From contig CAYIBK010000021.1 of assembly GCA_964361645.1 (NCBI GenBank), positions 1 to 19,875 on the forward strand: a stretch of DNA of 19,875 nt, given 5' to 3'. Both the position numbers and the translations under genes were made by a program. The notes beneath the pieces were generated by a model. The model made no database searches and was not told the DNA's origin. It saw only the letters and a program-made list of their open reading frames with translations. Below, one piece after another: positions 7,695-14,986 of the stretch; position 1 is the stretch's first letter; each line of letters opens with the position of its first letter. The DNA comes from 2-01-FULL-39-33 sp964361645. GTDB taxonomy: Bacteria; Patescibacteriota; Patescibacteriia; 2-01-FULL-39-33.

Positions 7695-9293
7695 ATGGCT
7701 GATGCGACAAAAGTAGAAGTGGTAAAGACCGAAAACCAACACGGTAAGATTTACTGGTTTTTCCGGCATACCAGAGATAAGATCAAGGGTTTTGCCAGAA
7801 AACATATTATTTCTTTTATAATTATGGTTATTGTGGCCTTGATTGCCATGTTTTTACTTCGAGTTTTCTTTCATCCTTTAGCTATCGGACTGCGCCAGCA
7901 TTTAGGCATTCTGATTGTCGGTTTGCCCATGCTGGCTATGATGTGGATAATGGTCAGAAAAGGTTCGATTAAAAAAAGAATTGTTATTTGGAGCTTGTAT
8001 CTTATTTTGGGAGTTCTAACTTATTATTACGGTCGCGATTGCTATGATTATTTTGCTTTCTATTACCGCTATAACACTTTGGTAACTGTCGATTTAGATG
8101 AATTGCCAATTTCAGGCCATGAAAGAATCCAACCTCTGAATTCCATTTATTCACTAGCTCATGAAGTGATGGCTGAAAGCGAGTCTCCGACTCGTCCTAG
8201 TTTTGTCAGAATTGACAATGACTATCGTTGGACTATGGCAGTCCAACCAGCTTATCCACTTTCCCAATTACTGGGCGGAATGAATGAAATAATTAATGTT
8301 TCAGGAACATCTCCCTCACCTAATTTTTCTAAAGATAATCGGATTAAAGCTGAATTTATGGTTGGTGAAAATTTAAGATTAAGTCATAACACCAACACGG
8401 CTATTATCAAGCGTTTTGGTTTTTGGAGATTTTTTAACTATGAGCCCAGTGATATTATTTACATTAAAGATGATAATGGAGGGTGGGTTCAAGTTATCTC
8501 CCTAATTCATTGGACAGGAATATTTTTTCCTATACCAGAATTTGGCGGGGTAATAGTAATCAAGCAAGAAGCATATGGCTTTAAATCCTTGGCAAAATTG
8601 GTACTCTTGGGAACGGGTGATTGGATTCAACCCAAAGAGGTTAATAATTATAATTATTTAGTTGGACAAGATATATTGTCATTTGATGTTTCCAGATATA
8701 TGGCTAACAGCTTTAGATTCCAAGCTGGTTTCTTCGCACCTTTTCCTGGGTATCATTTGGGAGATGTTAGAATCCCTGATTTACCAGAAGATATTAATGA
8801 GCAGCCCTTTACTGCACATTTCCAAATAGGGGAATCAGAAAATAACACACTCTATCATTACTTTGCTTTGGAACCATTTGATCCTAACCAGCAAGGATTG
8901 AACACTAGTTTGTTTATTCCAGCTGATGGTTCTGGACCAATTTATGTCTACAAACATTTTAATCATAATCGTTCCATGATTGGCGTGAGTGCAATTTCTG
9001 CTAAGGTGATGGAAAGCAGGAAGAATTATGATTGGAGTCGTAATTTCCCAGTGGAAAACAGGCCCTTTATCCGAAAGATAGATGGCCAGATCAGATTTTT
9101 CTGGCTGACTACTGTGGTAACAACCAAACAAACTGATGGTGGTAACAAGTTTATCGCCGGTAATATTCCAGAATTGGTTATAACTGATGCTTCCTATAAT
9201 GCTCCGGTTTGGGTTAACACCTTGGAACCGGATAAATGGGAAGACGAATTAAAGGCCAAGCTTTCCTATGTTTGGTCTAATAAAAACCAATAA
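7695..9293 (+). CDS. Membrane protein with three N-terminal TM helices and large C-terminal domain
   Basis: 532 residues. The SD GAGGAGGTGA (7678-7687) lies within the end of the preceding gene. A basic N-terminal segment (residues 1-37) leads into predicted TM helices at about 38-58, 70-87 and 95-112. Residues 113-532 form a large domain rich in aromatics, Asn, Gly and Pro with strand-like segments (for example WVQVISLIHWTGIFFPIPEF and PIYVYKHFNHNRSMIG). Three helices and a basic cytoplasmic N-terminus would put this domain outside the membrane (positive-inside rule, inference). No Cys-rich, protease or sugar-binding motif that I recognise. It is the last gene of the operon and is followed by a clear terminator. 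It may be the outward-facing part of the system. Confidence 0.75.
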   Translation: MADATKVEVVKTENQHGKIYWFFRHTRDKIKGFARKHIISFIIMVIVALIAMFLLRVFFHPLAIGLRQHLGILIVGLPMLAMMWIMVRKGSIKKRIVIWSLYLILGVLTYYYGRDCYDYFAFYYRYNTLVTVDLDELPISGHERIQPLNSIYSLAHEVMAESESPTRPSFVRIDNDYRWTMAVQPAYPLSQLLGGMNEIINVSGTSPSPNFSKDNRIKAEFMVGENLRLSHNTNTAIIKRFGFWRFFNYEPSDIIYIKDDNGGWVQVISLIHWTGIFFPIPEFGGVIVIKQEAYGFKSLAKLVLLGTGDWIQPKEVNNYNYLVGQDILSFDVSRYMANSFRFQAGFFAPFPGYHLGDVRIPDLPEDINEQPFTAHFQIGESENNTLYHYFALEPFDPNQQGLNTSLFIPADGSGPIYVYKHFNHNRSMIGVSAISAKVMESRKNYDWSRNFPVENRPFIRKIDGQIRFFWLTTVVTTKQTDGGNKFIAGNIPELVITDASYNAPVWVNTLEPDKWEDELKAKLSYVWSNKNQ

Positions 9294-9320
9294 ATTAGTA
9301 CTTTTTAAAAAGAAATTAAG

Positions 9321-9346
9321 CGCAGATTTCCTATCTGCGTTTTTTT
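9321..9346 (+). terminator. Intrinsic terminator ending the six-gene operon
   Basis: CGCAGAT (9321-9327) and ATCTGCG (9333-9339) form a perfect 7-bp stem around TTCCT, followed by seven T. Confidence 0.9.
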
Positions 9347-9362
9347 ATTTCTTTAAATATGT

Positions 9363-9371
9363 TAATATATA
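9363..9371 (+). promoter_or_regulatory. Candidate -10 region for leaderless DUF2090 gene
   Basis: The bases TAATATATA follow TGT (9360-9362), so either TAATAT (9363-9368, with an extended TGn) or TATATA (9366-9371, ending 6 nt before the ATG) could be the -10. No -35 stands out and no SD precedes the ATG at 9378, which fits a leaderless or near-leaderless transcript. The AT-rich background makes this weak. Confidence 0.35.
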
Positions 9372-9377
9372 GTTCAT

Positions 9378-10262
9378 ATGGATAAACCTTTATTAATTTT
9401 GCCTTTTGACCACCGCAGTTCTTTTTCTCGGGACATTCTAGGTATTGAGGGAAAATTAAATTTAAAACAGAAAAAGGAAATATCTGATCTCAAAAAGATA
9501 ATTTTTGAGGCTTTTACTATTGTCCGAAAAAAATATAAAGCCAAAGATTATTTTGGCATTTTAGTTGATGAAGAATATGGCTTGCCAATTATTGGTCAAG
9601 CTCAGAAAATGAAAATAGTTATTTGTCTGCCAGTGGAACAAAGCGGTCAAAAGACTTTGGATTTTGAATACGGCCAAGCTTTTGGCAGCCACGTTAAAAA
9701 AATCCAGCCGGATTATGTTAAAGTTCTCTTGCGCTATAATCCTTTAAATAAGAAAATTAATAAACAGCAATTGTCTAAATTAAAAGAATTAGATATTTTT
9801 TGCCGGCAAAGTAATTATAAAATACTTTTGGAGCTTTTAGTGCCGCCAACTGACTCTGATTTAAAAACAGCCAAAACAGAAATTAATTATAATAATAAAT
9901 TACGTTTGTCCAGAACCATTGGCGCCATCAAAGAAATAAAAAAAGTTATAACTGTTGATATTTGGAAGTTGGAATATTTTAGCCATTTAGGCTGGCAGAA
10001 AATAATTGAGACGACCAGCCAGAATTCTAAGATAATTCTTTTGGGTCGGGGCGAGAATAAAAAAGTGGTGGATGATTGGATTAAAGAGGCGGCCAAATTT
10101 GAGCAGGTGATTGGTTTTGCCATCGGTCGAACCATTTTCTTAAATGAGCTTAAACGCTATGTAGCTGGCAGAATAACCAGGCCAGCGGTGGTTAAGCAAA
10201 TAGCTGGTAACTTTGATTACTTTGTTAGATTATGGGCGAAAAATAAGGGACTAAATTTATAG
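9378..10262 (+). CDS. DUF2090 / IolC C-terminal-type aldolase-like TIM-barrel protein
   Basis: 294 residues. The N-terminal signature LLILPFDHRSSF (residues 5-16) and the TIM-barrel-like series of strands (YFGILVDEEYG, KIVICLPVEQSG, YVKVLLRYNP, KILLELLVPP, VTVDIWKLE, KIILLGRG, VIGFAIGRTIF) match DUF2090, the domain found at the C-terminus of some IolC proteins of myo-inositol breakdown and as stand-alone proteins. The DHR of the first strand, E100-range acidic residues and the final IGRTIF phosphate-site-like turn suggest a class I/II-like sugar-phosphate lyase, but no enzymatic role is proven for stand-alone members. There is no kinase domain, which separates it from full IolC. No inositol genes are nearby. 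It has no SD and lies alone between a terminator and a repeat-bounded intergenic element. Confidence 0.75.
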   Translation: MDKPLLILPFDHRSSFSRDILGIEGKLNLKQKKEISDLKKIIFEAFTIVRKKYKAKDYFGILVDEEYGLPIIGQAQKMKIVICLPVEQSGQKTLDFEYGQAFGSHVKKIQPDYVKVLLRYNPLNKKINKQQLSKLKELDIFCRQSNYKILLELLVPPTDSDLKTAKTEINYNNKLRLSRTIGAIKEIKKVITVDIWKLEYFSHLGWQKIIETTSQNSKIILLGRGENKKVVDDWIKEAAKFEQVIGFAIGRTIFLNELKRYVAGRITRPAVVKQIAGNFDYFVRLWAKNKGLNL

Positions 10263-10412
10263 GTTGACCACGTAGAGAAATTTTGATAAATCGCTAGAGG
10301 CGATTATTTATATGATTTTATAATATTTAGAACTCAGACATCTGATCTAATATTTATCTTTAATTATAGTTAAAATTATAGTTTAGAATCAAAATTCTTC
10401 TACGTGGTTGAC
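10263..10412. ncRNA. Candidate structured RNA or operator element bounded by 25-bp inverted repeat
   Basis: Arm 10263-10287 and arm 10388-10412 are inverted copies: 21 of 25 positions are Watson-Crick pairs, three of the other four would be G-U wobbles in plus-strand RNA, and one is a mismatch. Between the arms are two smaller stems, AATCGC/GCGATT (10289-10294 with 10300-10305) and one at 10322-10354 (AATATT-T-AGA with TCTAATATT, enclosing TCAG/CTGA). Together they could fold as a three-way junction of about 150 nt. Alternatives are paired protein-binding sites or a small MITE-like element. No known RNA family is recognised. The right arm overlaps the -35 of the next promoter. Confidence 0.4.
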
Positions 10413-10436
10413 ATATTTAAAATCGTATGTTACTTT
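10408..10436 (+). promoter_or_regulatory. Promoter of the DUF4406-like gene, overlapping inverted-repeat arm
   Basis: -35 TTGACA (10408-10413), 17-bp spacer and -10 TACTTT (10431-10436) with an extended TG at 10428-10429. Transcription should start near 10443. The -35 overlaps the end of the right inverted-repeat arm, so whatever binds or folds there could control this gene. Confidence 0.65.
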
Positions 10437-10456
10437 TCGATCAAATCGCACCTTAC

Positions 10457-10466
10457 AAAGGGAGGG
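10457..10466 (+). promoter_or_regulatory. Ribosome binding site deciding the start at 10474
   Basis: AAAGGGAGGG ends 7 nt before ATG 10474. The frame stays open upstream to a TTG at 10408, but that codon is part of the promoter -35, so the longer start is excluded. Confidence 0.8.
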
Positions 10467-10473
10467 TAATATT

Positions 10474-11376
10474 ATGATCATACCAAGGAAAATCCCGCCT
10501 CTTTTAAAAGAGGGGCGCAAGATGAGAAACTCACAAAGAAAAAATGACATTGATGTCGTTTTGAGCGCTTTTAGATCTTTTCGTTCTATCTCATCGGTTG
10601 GCTATTTAAGCACACCAATTACTACTGGAGTTTTGTTTTATAAAGTTCTAGCAAAATATGGCGTAAAAACTTTAGAAGAATTAATAGCTATTGATAATTC
10701 TATATTGTTTGAAGAAATTATTAAGCCCAATACGAGCAGTGGAATTATTTTAGGGGATCAATTAGCTCAGAAGTGGCATATACCTATAATTGTGCCGGCT
10801 GTTTTTGAAGCCAAGTCTCAAAGATGGACCCAAGATGATTATATGTATGTCTGGTATCAGGTTATAAAGGAAATGGTTGGTCATACTATTATGCGCGATG
10901 ATTGGCAGTATTCTAATGGCGGAGCTGAAGAATTTGTTCATTCAGTTGAAATGCAATTTAGATTATTATTGGCGCCTCCAGTGGGCGAATGTTTCCCCAG
11001 GTATATTTCAGTTGATTTATTTCCCGATCAATTTACCGATAAAGAAATAGAATTTCCCGAAAAAATGATGAAAATAACTGATCAGAATGGAGTTGATGTT
11101 AGAATTGAGGATGGGGTGGTAAAAATCAGTGAAGCTATTATTGATCTGTACCAACGTGGATTTAGAGCTATCAAACTACTAGCTCTTTTATTACAACTCT
11201 TGGGCATTGCTACTTGTGCTCACCACTATTTAAAAAGCGAAGAATATCGAAACTCCGGTCTGATTCCTTCTTCTGAAATTGATGAGGGTTTGATTATTAA
11301 CTGTTGGACTAAGGCCATGAATGTCTCTAAAGAAGATGTGAATTTTAAAGAGATTTTATCTCTTTGTTATAGTTAG
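10474..11376 (+). CDS. Nucleoside 2-deoxyribosyltransferase-like (DUF4406-like) protein
   Basis: 300 residues from ATG 10474. Features of the nucleoside 2-deoxyribosyltransferase / DUF4406 fold: an early strand-loop SVGYLSTPITTG (41-52), then IPIIVPAVFE (103-112), WTQDDYMYVW (118-127), and DDWQYSNGGAEEF (142-154), matching the family pattern D-x-W-x-x-S-x-G-x-x-x-E in which the Glu is the catalytic or substrate-contacting residue. The C-terminal half (about 160-300) is an extra domain I do not recognise. Substrate is not predictable; nucleoside, nucleotide or NAD-related N-glycosidic bonds are possibilities from the fold. No membrane segments. It has its own promoter, a strong SD and a terminator, so it is a single-gene unit. 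Assignment is by motif only. Confidence 0.6.
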   Translation: MIIPRKIPPLLKEGRKMRNSQRKNDIDVVLSAFRSFRSISSVGYLSTPITTGVLFYKVLAKYGVKTLEELIAIDNSILFEEIIKPNTSSGIILGDQLAQKWHIPIIVPAVFEAKSQRWTQDDYMYVWYQVIKEMVGHTIMRDDWQYSNGGAEEFVHSVEMQFRLLLAPPVGECFPRYISVDLFPDQFTDKEIEFPEKMMKITDQNGVDVRIEDGVVKISEAIIDLYQRGFRAIKLLALLLQLLGIATCAHHYLKSEEYRNSGLIPSSEIDEGLIINCWTKAMNVSKEDVNFKEILSLCYS

Positions 11377-11387
11377 TAGTAAATCAT

Positions 11388-11412
11388 AACGCCTAATATT
11401 AGGCGTTTTTTT
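11388..11412 (+). terminator. Intrinsic terminator
   Basis: AACGCCTA (11388-11395), loop ATAT, TAGGCGTT (11400-11407) form a perfect 8-bp stem and run into seven T (11406-11412). It ends the DUF4406-like gene. Confidence 0.9.
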
Positions 11413-11456
11413 ATTTGTTAAGTATTTTTTCAGCTCTTTTAAAAATTCTCTAATTA

Positions 11457-11465
11457 TGTTATAAT
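11457..11465 (+). promoter_or_regulatory. Extended -10 promoter of the ABC export operon
   Basis: TGT followed by a perfect TATAAT (11460-11465). The -35 position holds only TTTTAA, as is usual for extended -10 promoters. Transcription should start near 11472, giving a leader of about 19 nt with no SD. Confidence 0.65.
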
Positions 11466-11490
11466 CTATTTAAATTATTAATATTTTACT

Positions 11491-12983
11491 ATGAAAAAAT
11501 TGTTAAAAAACAAGCTTTTTTGGGTTGGCCTGGCAATTATTTTGATTATTTTAGGATTTGTTATTTTTAAATTAATAAATAGGGGTAATAAGGTGGAATA
11601 CACCACCGANNNNNNNNNNNNNNNNNNNNNNNNNNNNNNNNNNNNNNNNNNNNNNNNNNNNNNNNNNNNNNNNNNNNNNNNNNNNNNNNNNNNNNNNNNN
11701 NNNNNNNNNTAAATGTTTACATTGAACAGGCTAATAAGGCTGAAAATGATCTTATTACTTTAATTAGTAAAAGAGATAGTGAGCTTAAGACACTAAGAGA
11801 AAAATCATTAAACGAATTAAACAACACATCTTTTGTTATTTCCGTGGCTATAGATAAGGTTTATAATCATTTAATCAATGATAGTAATACTTCTAATTTA
11901 CAAGTTTCTAATTCTAGTCTTTTAAATAAATTAGAAAATGATTATTTAAATATTACTACTGAATTCAATTCATTAAAAACTAAAATAACTTCTGCCAATT
12001 TAGAAAAATCGGCTGATGTTATAATTAGCACTTCCAATGAAGCTAGCGTTTTTTTGGATGAGATGAATATATTTTTAGATGATTCTTTTTTAGTGGCTGA
12101 TTATATTATTATAAATTCCACTTATACTCAAACTAAAAAAGATATTATTAAATCTGATATAACTACCCAACAATCAAATAGTAATACCTCAATAACTTCC
12201 ATTCAAACAACCAAATCTAATCTGATTAATTCTATCAATAGTTATAATTCATTAGTTCAGGCGGCCGAGAATTCCCTATCCATTGCTAAGGCCCAACTTG
12301 ATTTAACCAAAGCTACTCCCAGGAGTTTTGAAATCAGCGCCGCTGAAGCTAAAGTGGCTCAAGCTCAAGCTCAATTAAACCAAATTTTAGCTAATTTAAA
12401 TGATTATAGTTTAGTGGCTCCAATCGACGGCACAATTACCGAGGTTAATTTTAATTTAGGCGAACAAACAGACAGTTCTAAACCAGCCATTAAAATGTTA
12501 AGCGTAGAACAATTTGAAATTAAAGTTGATATTCCAGAATCGGATATAGCTAAACTAACTGTTGGCGATAATGCCGTTATATCTTTGGATGCTTTTGGTT
12601 CTGATCACTTATTTTCCGGCAAAGTGGCTTTTATTGATCCGGCTCAGACTGTTATTTCTGATGTTATTTATTATAAAACCACGGTTAGTTTGGAATCTAA
12701 TTCTTGGACTGAAAAAATTAAACCCGGTATGAGCGCTGATGTGACAGTTACTACTGGTAATAAGGAAAATGTTATTTATATTCCTCAAAGAGGTGTTAAG
12801 GTAAAAGAAGCTCTATTAGGAGAAGTGCCACAGAAATATGTTGAAGTTTTGATTAATAGCAACCAAGTACAAGAAAAGCAAGTAGAAATAGGTTTGCGTG
12901 CCGATAATGGCTTGGTAGAAGTTGTTAGTGGTGTTAGTGAGGGCGACAAGATAATCACTTTTAAAAAAAATACCACTAAATAA
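11491..12983 (+). CDS. MacA/HlyD-type membrane fusion protein, interrupted by assembly gap
   Basis: The N-terminal 39 residues are visible: a Lys-rich start and one TM helix (about 9-28). The gap 11610-11709 follows. After it the frame is open from 11710 to the TAA at 12981-12983, giving a long helical hairpin region (from NVYIEQANKAE to AQAQLNQILANL), then the second half of the lipoyl-like domain (APIDGTITEVNFNLGEQ), a beta-barrel region (FEIKVDIPESDIAKLTVGD) and the membrane-proximal domain (KPGMSADVTV, YIPQRGVKV, VEVVSGVSEGDKI). The first lipoyl half is missing inside the gap. This family links inner-membrane ABC exporters to the outside. The stop overlaps the ATPase start by one base (TAATG). 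Frames before and after the N run do not match for a 100-base gap (see finding). No SD. Confidence 0.85.
11610..11709. other. Assembly gap, 100 N
   Basis: Exactly 100 N, the conventional placeholder. To keep the membrane fusion protein in frame the missing length must be 3n+2, whereas 100 is 3n+1, so the true length differs. The absent N-terminal lipoyl segment suggests the real gap is longer. Confidence 0.95.
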
Positions 12984-13705
12984 TGTCGGATAAGATCATA
13001 AAAGTTAAGGATTTAAAAAAAGACTATATCAATGAAGAAATAGTTACTAAAGTGTTATACGGCTTGAATTTTGAAATTAAAGCCGGTGAATTTTTAGCCA
13101 TTATGGGCCCGTCAGGTTCGGGTAAATCCACATTAATGCATATCCTGGGTTTTTTGGATACGCCCACTTCAGGCCAGTATATTTTTAAAGATAGAGATGT
13201 TTCTAATCTTGATGATGATCAGCTGGCTAAAATCAGAAATGAAGAGGTGGGTTTTGTTTTTCAAACATTCAATCTATTGCCTAAAACCACTGTTTATGAA
13301 AATGTTAAATTGCCACTCCTATATAGCAATTTAAAAGATCATGATCAGAAAGTTAAAGAAGCAGTAAAATCAGTTGGCTTGCTTCATCGTATTGGCAATC
13401 TTTCCAATCAGCTTTCTGGCGGAGAAAGGCAACGCGTGGCCATTGCTAGGGCGTTGGTTACTAGTCCTAGTGTTATCTTTGCCGATGAGCCAACCGGCAA
13501 TTTAGACACTAAATCGGGCCAGGCGGTGATGGGTATACTAGAAGAATTAAATAATAGCGGTCATACCATAATTTTGGTAACCCATGAGCAATATACGGCT
13601 CAACATGCCCAAAGGATAATTAAGATCATAGATGGCCAAATAGTTAGCGATGAGCCCGTTATCGCCAGAAGATCATCAATTAGTGGTGATAGTTTTATAA
13701 AATAA
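12983..13705 (+). CDS. ABC transporter ATPase, MacB/LolD type
   Basis: 240 residues. Walker A GPSGSGKST (42-50), Q-loop Gln94 in FVFQTFNLLP, signature LSGGERQ (144-150), Walker B VIFADEP (164-170) followed by TGNLD, and H-loop His201. The insert FNLLPKTTVYENVKLPL is typical of the LolD/MacB/FtsE-type ATPases that drive MacB-like permeases by mechanotransmission. It overlaps the preceding fusion-protein stop by one base and is followed 45 bp later by the two permeases, so all four form one export complex. The start has no SD; translation is probably coupled. The substrate cannot be told from sequence; peptides, lipids, lipoproteins or drugs are all known for the family. Confidence 0.95.
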   Translation: MSDKIIKVKDLKKDYINEEIVTKVLYGLNFEIKAGEFLAIMGPSGSGKSTLMHILGFLDTPTSGQYIFKDRDVSNLDDDQLAKIRNEEVGFVFQTFNLLPKTTVYENVKLPLLYSNLKDHDQKVKEAVKSVGLLHRIGNLSNQLSGGERQRVAIARALVTSPSVIFADEPTGNLDTKSGQAVMGILEELNNSGHTIILVTHEQYTAQHAQRIIKIIDGQIVSDEPVIARRSSISGDSFIK

Positions 13706-13750
13706 AAAGAGCTTTAATTAACTCCTAAATTTCCGAGTTACTTTTTAATT

Positions 13751-14986
13751 ATGACTTTATTTGATGGTTTAAAATTATCTTTCTCTGTCTTGCGAGCCAA
13801 TAAGATTCGCAGTTTTTTGACTAGCTTGGGAATTATTATTGGTATCGCCGCTGTGATTATAATTATGTCAGTTGGTGCTGGAGCTCAAAGTTTAATTATT
13901 AATCAGCTTAATTCAGTTGGTACTAATTTAGTGGGAGTACTTCCTGGAGCTTCCGATGAAAATGGCCCTCCCGCTTCTGTTTTTGGCATTGTGGTTACTA
14001 CTTTAAAATATGAGGATGCCCTAGCGATTAAAAAACAAATTCCCAATGTTATAGCTGTTAGCTCTTATAATTCAGGAGTGGGCACCGTTAACTACCAGAA
14101 TAATTCCGTTGATGTTAATTTTACGGGGGTGATGAGTGATTATCCCAATGTTGAAGATACTCAGATTTTTTTAGGGCGATTTTTTTCTGCCGAGGAAGAA
14201 AAGGAAAGTCCCAGAGAGGTGGTTTTAGGTTATCAGGTTTATCAAGATTTATTTGGTAGTGATAATCCGCTAGGAAAAAGAGTAAAAATAAAAAAAGAAT
14301 CTTTGGAAGTTATAGGTGTGATGAAAGAAAGGGGCACGGCTGGCTTTCAGAATCAGGATGATATAGTTCTAATACCGGTTTCTACAGCTCAAAAAATAAT
14401 ACTGGGAGTTGATCATGTTAATTATATTAGAATTAAAGTAAATAGTACTGATAATATTGATAGAGCTACGGAGGATATTAGGTTTTTACTTAGAGATAGA
14501 CACAATATAAGGATAGATGGCACTGATGATTTTTCTGTTAGAAATACTAAAGATGCTATTGATACCTTATTAACCATTACCAACGCCCTAAAATTTTTCT
14601 TGGCTGCGATAGCGGCTATATCTTTAATTGTGGGTGGAGTTGGGGTTATGAATATTATGTTAGCCGCTGTTAGTGAAAGGGTTAGAGAAATTGGACTTAG
14701 AAAAGCGGTGGGTGCCAGAAGGTTTCATATTATTGTTCAATTTGTTTTAGAAACAATGGCTATAACTTTGATAGGCGGCATAATCGGTATTATACTAGGA
14801 TTTTTAATATCTGCTATTATTGCGTTTGTTGCCAATTACCTTGATTATAAGTGGGATTTTGTAGTTTCTTTTAGCTCCATAGTGCTTGGTACTGGAGTGG
14901 CTGCTGTTATTGGTTTAGTTTTTGGCATTTATCCAGCTCAAAGGGCAGCTAAATTAGATCCCATAGAAGCTTTAAGATATGAATAA
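13751..14986 (+). CDS. MacB-type ABC permease 1 (FtsX fold)
   Basis: 411 residues. An N-terminal amphipathic stretch and TM helix (about 22-41, with SFLTSLGIIIGIAAVI) are followed by a large extracytoplasmic MacB_PCD-type domain (about 45-270). Three C-terminal TM helices follow (about 279-305, 329-357 and 375-398), with the family motifs GGVGVMNIMLAAVSERVREI and REIGLRKAVGARR between them and the end YPAQRAAKLDPIEALRYE. It lacks the fused ATPase domain of proteobacterial MacB; the ATPase is the preceding gene. No SD: TTTTTAATT precedes the ATG. The last 8 bases overlap the start of permease 2, implying coupled translation and a heterodimer (inference). Confidence 0.93.
   Translation: MTLFDGLKLSFSVLRANKIRSFLTSLGIIIGIAAVIIIMSVGAGAQSLIINQLNSVGTNLVGVLPGASDENGPPASVFGIVVTTLKYEDALAIKKQIPNVIAVSSYNSGVGTVNYQNNSVDVNFTGVMSDYPNVEDTQIFLGRFFSAEEEKESPREVVLGYQVYQDLFGSDNPLGKRVKIKKESLEVIGVMKERGTAGFQNQDDIVLIPVSTAQKIILGVDHVNYIRIKVNSTDNIDRATEDIRFLLRDRHNIRIDGTDDFSVRNTKDAIDTLLTITNALKFFLAAIAAISLIVGGVGVMNIMLAAVSERVREIGLRKAVGARRFHIIVQFVLETMAITLIGGIIGIILGFLISAIIAFVANYLDYKWDFVVSFSSIVLGTGVAAVIGLVFGIYPAQRAAKLDPIEALRYE

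Noticed and set aside
10408..10473. TTG start extending the DUF4406-like protein by 22 residues
   Set aside because: The TTG is the start of the promoter -35 TTGACA, and the strong SD serves ATG 10474.
10498..10513. 16-bp perfect palindrome CCTCTTTTAAAAGAGG early in the DUF4406-like gene
   Set aside because: It lies within coding sequence with no supporting neighbours; chance or codon-driven symmetry is as likely as regulation.
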